DNA from: JAFAQB01 sp046724555
Lineage (GTDB): Archaea; Thermoproteota; Nitrososphaeria; Nitrososphaerales; Nitrososphaeraceae
Direction of reading: 5' to 3'
Assembly: GCA_046724555.1 (NCBI GenBank)
Contig: JBKOWU010000124.1
Coordinates: 1 to 11,204 of the forward strand
DNA length: 11,204 bases
Shown: positions 5,970 through 11,204 of the stretch, in pieces
Layout: every line of letters begins with the position of its first letter
Position numbering within the stretch: position 1 is the stretch's first letter
Position numbers and translations under genes: made by a program
Notes under the pieces: generated by a model
The model's input: the letters and a program-made list of their open reading frames with translations, nothing else
Database searches by the model: none
Told to the model about the DNA's origin: nothing

Positions 5970-6803
5970 TTGTTCCTCGAGCAATCTCTTAGGCAGAAAA
6001 TGATGTATATCAATGGCTATAGCATAAGATATCTTGATTATGACGATATAACTCGTACCTCGGATAATTACAGATTCTTGGTTCTTCTGCACGGAATTGG
6101 AGCGTCAGCTGAGAGGTGGCTTCTCGTAGCGCCAACGTTATCTAAATACTTTAGAGTAATAGTACCAGATATTGTTGGCTTTGGATACAGTGATAAACCT
6201 ACAGTAGAATATACTATGAACTTTTTTGTAGATTTCTTCCAAGCATTGTTGAACCATCTTCAGATTGATCGCCCAATTATAGTTGGTTCTTCATTTGGAG
6301 GTTATTTGGCAACAGAATTTGCTATTCAATTCAATAACAGAGTAGAAAAATTAGTTTTAGCTGCACCTGCAGGTGTGATGCGATCTTCAACTAGTGCGCT
6401 TGATCAATACATTATGGCTGCATTATACCCAACATATGAAAATGCACTAAGGGCTTTTATGGATATGACATTCGATCCCAGCGTGGTTACAGAGGATAGT
6501 GTTAGAGATTTTATAAATAGAATGAAATTACCTAATGCTAAATATGCCTTTATGTCTACTTTACTAGGAATAAGAGACTCGCCAAAGCTTCCTGATAGAT
6601 TATCACGACTCCTAGCCCCAACAATGCTGCTGTGGGGTGACAATGATAATATGATACCGTTACAATACTCTAAAGAATACACTAGGATTCCATATCATGA
6701 GCTAGTTATGATAAAAGATTGTGGTCATGTTCCATTTGTAGAACAGCCATTGCTCTTTAATCAAACAATTTTAAGGTTCCTAAATGAACAGCATAAACCT
6801 TAG
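5970..6803 (+). CDS. Alpha/beta hydrolase (possible PHA-related hydrolase)
   Basis: The 277-residue single-domain enzyme carries the full catalytic set. The oxyanion motif 'HGIGAS' is at 41-46, the nucleophile Ser108 sits in G-S-S-F-G, the acid is Asp226 in 'WGDNDNMIP', and the base is His253 in 'CGHVP'. A lid-like helical segment (about 136-205) separates strands 6 and 7. No signal peptide is visible, so it is cytoplasmic. The substrate cannot be read from sequence. Because an AbrB-type gene and phaC follow, a PHA depolymerase or hydroxyacyl ester hydrolase is a reasonable guess, but generic esterase or C-C hydrolase activity is equally possible. The start could be TTG 5970 (better spaced from the AT-rich element) or ATG 6000, ten residues shorter and just before the first strand 'MYINGYSIRYLDY'. 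No SD is present. Confidence 0.85.
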   Translation: MFLEQSLRQKMMYINGYSIRYLDYDDITRTSDNYRFLVLLHGIGASAERWLLVAPTLSKYFRVIVPDIVGFGYSDKPTVEYTMNFFVDFFQALLNHLQIDRPIIVGSSFGGYLATEFAIQFNNRVEKLVLAAPAGVMRSSTSALDQYIMAALYPTYENALRAFMDMTFDPSVVTEDSVRDFINRMKLPNAKYAFMSTLLGIRDSPKLPDRLSRLLAPTMLLWGDNDNMIPLQYSKEYTRIPYHELVMIKDCGHVPFVEQPLLFNQTILRFLNEQHKP

Positions 6804-6822
6804 GGACTATGTGGCAGTACCG

Positions 6823-6830
6823 TTAAATAA
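6823..6830 (+). promoter_or_regulatory. TATA box for the AbrB-domain gene
   Basis: TTAAATAA is centred 27 nt before ATG 6854. The AbrB gene therefore probably has its own leaderless promoter despite lying only 50 nt after the hydrolase. Confidence 0.5.
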
Positions 6831-6853
6831 ATGATAGTACAAGACCCACTTGA

Positions 6854-7165
6854 ATGAATGATAAAGGGGATAAAAAAGAAGATTTAGAAACTGCCTTTAA
6901 AAAGGCATTAGAAAAAGGGACTGAGGCTCAAAGGGATTTTATAAAACAGTTTTCGTTTATTCAACAACACACTTTGGAAAATTACTTTTCCATGCTTCAA
7001 GGACTTACATACTATAATGCAATGTTTAAAACAACTGTCCAGAGTGGTGGTAGAATTTCTATTCCTGAAGCAGAACGACAAGCGCTAAATATTGAAGAAG
7101 GTGACTTGGTGCAGGTGGTGTTAATACCTATTGATAGAAAGAGAAGAGACCTTTCAGATAAGTAG
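6854..7165 (+). CDS. AbrB/SpoVT-domain protein with helical N-terminus (PHA-locus regulator or phasin-like)
   Basis: The 103-residue protein has two parts. Residues about 8-57 are predicted amphipathic helix, charged at first ('DLETAFKKALEKG') and then rich in Phe, Tyr, Gln and Leu ('DFIKQFSFIQQHTLENYF', 'MLQGLTYYNAMF'), with no membrane-length segment. Residues 60-95 match an AbrB swapped-hairpin: 'TTVQSGGRISIPEAERQ', 'LNIEEGDLVQVVLIPI'. The protein ends in a basic-acidic tail. AbrB domains usually dimerise and bind DNA. In haloarchaea an AbrB-type protein, PhaR, regulates PHA genes together with a phasin. Here the helical part could bind granules or PhaC and the AbrB part could bind DNA or simply dimerise (inference). 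It faces phaC, whose 3' end is 131 nt away. The ATG start is well supported by the TATA spacing. Confidence 0.8.
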   Translation: MNDKGDKKEDLETAFKKALEKGTEAQRDFIKQFSFIQQHTLENYFSMLQGLTYYNAMFKTTVQSGGRISIPEAERQALNIEEGDLVQVVLIPIDRKRRDLSDK

Positions 7166-7296
7166 ATTTTGGCTAGTATGGCTAGGATTGTGCAAGAAAT
7201 AACTGTTTTTAATCAAATTTAACATTTATGTATAATGTATAATTTCAAATGGACTTTTCGCAAATGGAAAATGCAGTTGTAATAATATCTAGTTGA

Positions 7297-8346
7297 CTAT
7301 TGTGATCTTGATCTGAGCCATTGCCCGACCTTTGGCAGAACATTGTTCTGAGAGTACGTGCTAGCAATCAAACCCACATGTCCAGTATGAAATCGCATCA
7401 ATCTTTTATCTGTACTAGATATTACATCATTTAAAGGAACACTGCATTCTGAAGAAACAAGATGATCTTCTTCAGCAACTATATTAAGAACTGGGATTTT
7501 AATCTTAGATAAATCAATAATGTCATTGCCAATTTTCATTTCATTTCTTACAAGATGATTATTCTGATAAATATCTTTGATCCATTGCCTGATGGTTTCG
7601 CCAGCTATAGGTGGTGTATCATAGAGCCATTTCTCTATCCTGAGGAAATTCTGTACAAATTGATCGTTATCAATATTCTCTGCTAAATTGAAGTATTTGT
7701 TTACTCCTTGCTTAAATGGCTTCAGTGTAGAGTAGCATGCGTAAAGCTGCTCAGGGGGTAAATTACCAACCGAATTAAACATTTTGTCTATATCAATATG
7801 CTTACAAAAATTTCCTATTACGGTTGTGTCCTTAGCGGTATCAATTACGGGTGCTATTGTTGCGAGATTCCTAACTTTTTCTTGGTATAAACTTGCGTAG
7901 ATCACAGACATTGTAGCCCCCATACAATACCCATGCAAAGTTATCTTATCTACAGAATTCTCTTTTCTTACAATTTCTACGCAGTCATCAATATAACAAT
8001 TTATAAAGTCATCAAACGAAGTGAATTTGTCAACATTTGTTGGAGGTTTCCAGTCAATAAGATAAAGATCGAAACCCTGTCTTAATAAATTACGGACCCA
8101 ACTTTTATCCGGCTGCAAGTCCAAGATATACGATTTATTAATCAATGCATACACTAGTAAAATCGGTATTTTTGAGAGTTTACTAGCCAATGGGTAATAG
8201 TGTGCAAGCCTGTATGTCCTTGTTTCTTTTACCACTTCGTAAGGCGTATTGCCGACTTCGACATTTCCGGCAGTATAAAGTAACGATTTCATCTTCTCTA
8301 GCTTACGCGAGTTTTCTTCGAACTCCGTTACCATTTTCTTAACCAC
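7297..8346 (-). CDS. phaC: Polyhydroxyalkanoate synthase, class III-type catalytic subunit
   Basis: The 349-residue alpha/beta-hydrolase-fold enzyme joins 3-hydroxyacyl-CoA units into storage polyester. The nucleophile Cys141 lies in the lipase-like box G-Y-C-M-G, and the other catalytic residues are Asp294 ('AEEDHLV') and His323 ('TGHVG'). From memory, the spacing Cys-Asp 153 and Asp-His 29 equals that of the Allochromatium vinosum class III enzyme (Cys149, Asp302, His331). Trp99 ('LIDWKPP') and the length of about 350 residues also fit class III. The residue after the box is Ala (GYCMGA) rather than the usual Gly. Class III enzymes need a partner (PhaE), and none is visible in this window; the AbrB-type protein is the only candidate nearby. 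The chosen start is GTG 8346, with ATG 8334 as an alternative. The frame stays open upstream for about 35 codons without a conventional start. Confidence 0.93.
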   Translation of the reverse strand: MVKKMVTEFEENSRKLEKMKSLLYTAGNVEVGNTPYEVVKETRTYRLAHYYPLASKLSKIPILLVYALINKSYILDLQPDKSWVRNLLRQGFDLYLIDWKPPTNVDKFTSFDDFINCYIDDCVEIVRKENSVDKITLHGYCMGATMSVIYASLYQEKVRNLATIAPVIDTAKDTTVIGNFCKHIDIDKMFNSVGNLPPEQLYACYSTLKPFKQGVNKYFNLAENIDNDQFVQNFLRIEKWLYDTPPIAGETIRQWIKDIYQNNHLVRNEMKIGNDIIDLSKIKIPVLNIVAEEDHLVSSECSVPLNDVISSTDKRLMRFHTGHVGLIASTYSQNNVLPKVGQWLRSRSQ

Positions 8347-8830
8347 TGCTTTTTGTTTTTCTTGTATTGTATTCTCTCCTCCATCCTTTTGATCACTCTT
8401 TGACCGGAATGCATTCCTTGTATCATTGACATTAATACCCCAATTCTTCTTTTACCACGCAGAATTCCATTCAGTTTATAGATGTGTTTTAATATTTAAG
8501 TGCACCTTGAGTTTCAAATTGAAAGCACAAATAAGGATATCGATACCTGACTGGAAACCCAATTTTTATTTATTATTCTTTATACATGCTGTTTCCCGTA
8601 AGCATATTGCTCGATAACAATCGTATTCGATCTTCTTTATGCATAAGATTCATTCTGCGTTGTGATTATTATATTGTTCGAAAGGTGTCATATAATTGAT
8701 GATTCATATTCATTACAATAGGTTACATACAAAAACTAAAATTTGATAAAAATTATCTAGAAGTTATACTAAGTAAAACATTTTATAAAGGCTAGTTAGC
8801 TTTTCACGTTAGCATGCAAAGAATGCGTGT

Positions 8831-8850
8831 ACTACTATATACCTAGTAGT
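8831..8850. repeat. Inverted repeat overlapping the tRNA TATA box
   Basis: ACTACTA (8831-8837) and TAGTAGT (8844-8850) are perfect inverted copies separated by TATACC. The left arm and spacer contain the tRNA's TATATA. This could be an operator-like site or chance; the arms lie upstream of the transcription start expected for the tRNA. Confidence 0.5.
8836..8841 (+). promoter_or_regulatory. TATA box for tRNA-Arg
   Basis: TATATA is centred about 26 nt before the first base of the tRNA (8865), the normal archaeal distance if transcription starts at or next to the mature 5' end. Confidence 0.55.
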
Positions 8851-8864
8851 CTACATAAGGATGT

Positions 8865-8953
8865 GGGCTCGTAGCTCAGCATGGACAGAGCGCCTGCCTT
8901 CTAAGTCCCTCGTAGAGAGCCGGAAGTCGTGGGATCGAAGCCCACCGGGCCCG
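8865..8953 (+). tRNA. tRNA-Arg (anticodon UCU), intron-containing
   Basis: The cloverleaf can be folded by eye. The acceptor is GGGCTCG / CGGGCCC (one G-U) with discriminator G8953. The D stem GCTC / GAGC has G18-G19 in its loop. The anticodon stem is CCTGC / GCCGG with loop CTTCTAA, giving anticodon TCT at 8900-8902 with U33 in place. The variable loop AAGTC has C48 opposite G15, and the T stem is GTGGG / CCCAC. The fold works only if 14 bases after position 37 are removed; the mature tRNA is 74 nt plus CCA, which is not encoded. Two deviations are visible: a U29-C41 mismatch in the anticodon stem, and A instead of U at position 54 of the T loop (ATCGAAG). It reads AGA codons, which are frequent in AT-rich archaeal genomes. 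Confidence 0.9.
8904..8917 (+). other. 14-nt tRNA intron at the canonical 37/38 site
   Basis: AGTCCCTCGTAGAG interrupts the anticodon loop. Because AG is repeated at the 3' boundary, the exact cut can shift by up to two bases without changing the mature tRNA. The intron bases TAGA (8913-8916) can pair with the anticodon-loop bases TCTA (8900-8903), leaving three-base bulges on each side. This matches a reduced bulge-helix-bulge target of the archaeal splicing endonuclease. Confidence 0.75.
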
Positions 8954-9108
8954 CTTTCTAATGGCAAACTATGCAATAAATGATCTCAGGATACAGGTAA
9001 CGCTCGTATGGAAGAATTCTGTTGAATTCAGTATAGATCTTTATAAAAATATATCCATAAAGTATCTAGAATGTATGCGTATAAAAAATATGCACTAGAT
9101 GCTAACAA

Positions 9109-9116
9109 TTTAAATA
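9109..9116 (+). promoter_or_regulatory. TATA box for the rpl1-rpl10 operon
   Basis: TTTAAATA is centred about 33 nt upstream of ATG 9146, predicting a leader of only a few nucleotides. A GGAG at 9128-9131 is too far from the ATG (15 nt) to be a good ribosome site. Confidence 0.5.
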
Positions 9117-9145
9117 TCGTATTGATTGGAGAATTTTAGTACGTC

Positions 9146-9805
9146 ATGTCAATCAGCAAACAGCTTAGTTCGCTAGTGAAGAATGCGCGAGAAGCAGCAC
9201 CTAAACGCAAATTTAAACAATCGGTGGAATTAACATTGGTGTTAAAGGATATTGATGTAAAAAAAGGGTTTAATTTTAATGAAATAGTATCATTGCCCCA
9301 CAAGCCCAGTCAAGCTGCAACGATCTGTGTAGTTGCATCCGGCGACATGCGGACGAGGGCTCATCGTGCAGGAATTGATAGAGTAATTGAACCAGAAGAA
9401 CTTGACAGAATAGGTACCAACAAGAGGGAAGCGCGGAAAGTCTCAAGAGCATATAACTTCTTCCTATCTGATACTGCATTAATGCCAACGGTTGGTCGCT
9501 CACTTGGGCAATTTTTAGGCCCAAAGGGCAAAATGCCAACTCCATTACCATATGGAGCACCAGTAGAAGCAATTGCAGATCGGTTTAGAAATTCTGTTCG
9601 TGTTAGAACAAAAAATCAACTGAACATCTCTGTTAAAATTGGAGATGAAGAAATGGATGACGATCAATTGACTACCAATGCTAACACAGTTATTGCGATG
9701 CTGGAAAAGAAACTACCTCAGGGAGAAAAGAATATTCAAAATGTAATCGTAAAGCTTACAATGGGCAAGGCAGCAAAACTTACAGCAATTAAGGAAGGAG
9801 ATTGA
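9146..9805 (+). CDS. rpl1: Large-subunit ribosomal protein uL1
   Basis: The 219-residue protein builds the L1 stalk at the ribosomal E site, binds 23S rRNA and moves deacylated tRNA. The archaeal length and the signature 'LGPKGKMPTPLP' (124-135) are present, along with the N-terminal helix (1-15) and the basic stretch 'PKRKFKQSVELTLVLK'. Domain II lies about 60-150 ('ICVVASGDMRTRA', 'RAYNFFLSDT'). L1 is known in some archaea to repress its own operon by binding its mRNA, but no L1-like mRNA target is evident here, and the very short predicted leader leaves room only within the coding region. It is followed after 9 nt by rpl10, so the two form an operon. The gene for L11, often upstream in other archaea, is not in this position. 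Confidence 0.96.
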   Translation: MSISKQLSSLVKNAREAAPKRKFKQSVELTLVLKDIDVKKGFNFNEIVSLPHKPSQAATICVVASGDMRTRAHRAGIDRVIEPEELDRIGTNKREARKVSRAYNFFLSDTALMPTVGRSLGQFLGPKGKMPTPLPYGAPVEAIADRFRNSVRVRTKNQLNISVKIGDEEMDDDQLTTNANTVIAMLEKKLPQGEKNIQNVIVKLTMGKAAKLTAIKEGD

Positions 9806-9814
9806 TAAAATAAG

Positions 9815-10711
9815 GTGATATCAAAAGTAACAACTACGACCAGTGTTAAGAATTATCCTAAAAGGAAGCGGTTGATGTATGATGGCCTACAAGAGCTCGT
9901 AAAGCAGTATGATGTCATCGCCCTTTCCAAGATAACTAAAGTTAGAGCCACTCAACTAATGATGGTTCGCAAGAAATTCAGAGATAGTATAAGAATTCTA
10001 ATAATTAAGAATAAGGTTGCTCAAAGGGCACTTGAGAAAGTAAATGATGTAGTAGGTCTGGCAAATCTGAGCAAAGTATTGGAAGGCCAGTGTGCATTGA
10101 TGTTTACTGATATGAGCCCATTTAAACTAAATTTGCTTTTAAGTCAAAATAAAGTATTTCTCCCAGCAAAAGCAGGAGATGTTGCTACTAAGGATATTAT
10201 AATTGCTTCAGGCAATACAGGGATTGCCCCTGGTCCGGTCCTATCTGAATTCAAGGAGTCTAATGTTCCAACTAAAATTGAGCAGGGCAATATTTGGGTA
10301 ACAAGAGATACAATAGCTGCAAAGCCTGGTACAGTTATCTCTCAGAAACTTGCTTCTTTATTGAGTAAGTTAAATATCAAACCTGTCGAGGCTGGAATCG
10401 CTATCAACTGTGCTATTACAGATGGACTCTTTTTTGACGAAAAAGATCTAAAGGTAGATTTGATGGAGTATAGTAATGAATTGAAGGCTTCGTTTCTATC
10501 TGCTATTGCTATATCGCTAAAAGCAGCTTATCCAACAGGTGAAACATCTACATTTTTGATCTCGGAGGCACAAGGTAATGCTATTGCATTGGCTGCACAG
10601 GCAGGATATTTATCGACTGACTCTGCGAACTTTGTTCTAATGAGGGCGCAAACAAGAGCAAAATCATTGGCAAGTATAGCAGCAGGAAAGGGTTATACAC
10701 CGATAAACTGA
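9815..10711 (+). CDS. rpl10: Large-subunit ribosomal protein uL10 (P0), lacking the acidic P-tail
   Basis: The 298-residue P0-type protein anchors L12 dimers at the GTPase centre. Residues 1-108 form the rRNA-binding domain ('YDVIALSKITKVRATQLM', 'ILIIKNKVAQRALE'). Residues about 110-190 form the archaeal/eukaryal insertion ('VFLPAKAGDVATKDIIIASGN', split by the conserved 'APGPVLSEF'). Residues about 215-298 form the helical spine that binds L12 dimers. The protein ends in 'AGKGYTPIN' and has none of the acidic linker and G-L-x-x-L-F-G end that many archaeal P0 proteins share with L12. The start GTG 9815 is the only standard codon near the frame's beginning and lies inside AGGTGAT, itself a perfect anti-SD complement, so the initiation signal is unusual. 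It is co-transcribed with rpl1. Confidence 0.95.
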   Translation: MISKVTTTTSVKNYPKRKRLMYDGLQELVKQYDVIALSKITKVRATQLMMVRKKFRDSIRILIIKNKVAQRALEKVNDVVGLANLSKVLEGQCALMFTDMSPFKLNLLLSQNKVFLPAKAGDVATKDIIIASGNTGIAPGPVLSEFKESNVPTKIEQGNIWVTRDTIAAKPGTVISQKLASLLSKLNIKPVEAGIAINCAITDGLFFDEKDLKVDLMEYSNELKASFLSAIAISLKAAYPTGETSTFLISEAQGNAIALAAQAGYLSTDSANFVLMRAQTRAKSLASIAAGKGYTPIN

Positions 10712-10840
10712 AACAAGTTGAATCTGAAGAATTTGGATACAAATACAAATACATTAGTTATGTCAATCTACTGTTGTACAGATCTAGCCAACATGATTTA
10801 ACATATATACGATCTGAAAGTACAAAAAATATTAGAATTT
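10712..10840. other. Convergent intergenic region between rpl10 and rpl12
   Basis: These 129 bases separate the two stop codons. The region is AT-rich and contains no gene. T-runs on each strand lie at its right end and would terminate rpl12 (minus) and possibly rpl10 (plus). Confidence 0.5.
10824..10829 (-). terminator. Oligo-T terminator for rpl12
   Basis: Read on the minus strand this is TTTTTT, beginning 12 nt past the last base of the rpl12 stop codon (10841), as expected for archaeal intrinsic termination. Confidence 0.45.
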
Positions 10841-11155
10841 TTATCCAAACAGTGCAGATAGTCCTTCTAGCGCTTCTTCCTCTTTCTTTTCCTCTTTCTT
10901 TTCCTCTTCTACCTTTGGTTGACTTCCAGACGCCTCTGGTGCTCCACCAGTAGGAGCAGCAGCAACTGGCGCTGTTGCTATTGGTGCCGCCTTTAAGGCT
11001 TCATCTATATTTACTTCCCCTAAAGCTGCGACCAATGCTTTTACCTGAACATCATTAGGAGTAGCACCTGCTGCTTTTATGATGTTCTTGACATTATCTT
11101 CTGTGATATCTTGCTTTAACTTGTGTAATAATAAAGCGGCATATACGTATTCCAT
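10841..11155 (-). CDS. rpl12: Large-subunit ribosomal stalk protein P1/L12 (archaeal type)
   Basis: The 104-residue protein has the standard archaeal P1 layout. The helical dimerisation domain (1-55) begins 'MEYVYAALLLHKL', the hinge (56-80) is rich in Ala, Pro and Gly, a charged Glu/Lys block follows (82-94), and the factor-binding end is 'LEGLSALFG'. Several dimers bind the P0 spine and recruit elongation factors. The frame also starts at TTG 11161, but the ATG at 11155 gives the normal N-terminus and is preferred. A TATA box lies 33 nt upstream. The gene is on the opposite strand to rpl1-rpl10 and converges with them, unlike the L10-L12 operon order common in other archaea. Confidence 0.96.
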   Translation of the reverse strand: MEYVYAALLLHKLKQDITEDNVKNIIKAAGATPNDVQVKALVAALGEVNIDEALKAAPIATAPVAAAPTGGAPEASGSQPKVEEEKKEEKKEEEALEGLSALFG

Positions 11156-11183
11156 GATCAAAAGATGCTCTGTATAAGACCAT

Positions 11184-11191
11184 AATATAAA
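11184..11191 (-). promoter_or_regulatory. TATA box for rpl12
   Basis: Read on the minus strand this is TTTATATT, centred 33 nt before ATG 11155. It predicts a start near 11161 and a leader of about six nucleotides. Confidence 0.55.
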
Positions 11192-11204
11192 ACTTTCAAA
11201 TACT

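Larger units (their letters stand above)
8347..8864. other. Non-coding interval between phaC and tRNA-Arg
   Basis: These 518 bases hold no convincing gene. A 63-codon plus-strand frame (8426-8617) is low-complexity and overlaps the phaC upstream region. On the minus strand an in-frame extension of phaC runs to about 8450 without a standard start. Within it, GGAGGAG (minus strand, 8376-8382) looks like a Shine-Dalgarno site but is about 30 nt from GTG 8346. AT-rich elements near 8475-8500 (minus) could drive phaC with a leader of about 100 nt. The right end contains the tRNA promoter. I see no RNA gene otherwise. Confidence 0.5.

Noticed and set aside
8426..8617. 63-codon plus-strand frame in the phaC-tRNA interval
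   Set aside because: Aromatic-rich, AT-driven composition with no domain pattern, promoter or neighbour linkage.
8696..8760. Possible C/D-box guide RNA (TTGATGA near 8697)
   Set aside because: The C box lacks the purine start and no CTGA box follows at a suitable distance.
9014..9029. GAATTC-TGTT-GAATTC repeat between tRNA and rpl1
   Set aside because: Each half is itself a 6-base palindrome, so the inverted symmetry is automatic; no further conserved context is seen.
1..11204. CRISPR array, insertion sequence, toxin-antitoxin or defence island
   Set aside because: No regularly spaced repeats, transposase, integrase or paired small toxin genes were found on either strand.

Overview
The window looks like chromosomal DNA of an ammonia-oxidising archaeon (phylum Thaumarchaeota / class Nitrososphaeria), probably from the soil lineage Nitrososphaerales. 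The evidence is the combination of an archaeal ribosomal stalk set (uL1, P0-type uL10, P1-type L12), a spliced-type tRNA, TATA boxes about 25-34 nt upstream of genes with almost no leader, and a Rieske / cytochrome b / blue-copper cluster. Electron transport through copper proteins rather than cytochrome c is typical of this group. The DNA is clearly AT-rich, which would fit a low-GC genus such as Nitrosocosmicus, but the genus is an inference.

Layout. 1-483: 3' part of a probable transcriptional regulator. 667-918: small orphan protein. 1065-1295: stand-alone Lrp/AsnC ligand-binding (RAM) domain. 1374-2357: rhomboid protease carrying an Hsp20-like C-terminal domain. 2518-5277 (+): complex III module, made of a Tat-exported Rieske protein, a long cytochrome b that overlaps it by 23 nt, and a membrane-anchored type-1 copper protein whose start codon is problematic. 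5341-5706 (-): conserved-looking beta-rich protein that may have an arrestin-like fold. 5970-8346: a polyhydroxyalkanoate (PHA) neighbourhood with an alpha/beta hydrolase, a small helical + AbrB-domain protein, and a convergent class III-type PHA synthase PhaC. 8347-8864: non-coding. 8865-8953: tRNA-Arg(UCU) with a short intron. 9146-10711: rpl1-rpl10 operon. 10841-11155 (-): rpl12, facing rpl10.

How the genes work together. Rieske, cytochrome b and cupredoxin would oxidise quinol and pass electrons to a periplasmic-side copper carrier. PhaC would polymerise 3-hydroxyacyl-CoA into storage polymer, the AbrB-type protein may coat granules and/or regulate the locus, and the hydrolase is a candidate depolymerase or thioesterase. 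The ribosomal genes build the L1 stalk and the P0-L12 stalk.

I found no mobile element, CRISPR array or defence system, and nothing that amounts to a wholly new system. The best leads are the rhomboid-Hsp20 fusion, the AbrB/phasin-like protein beside phaC, the non-AUG start of the cupredoxin, the extended cytochrome b, the unusual tRNA-Arg, and the separation of rpl12 from rpl10 together with a tail-less P0.
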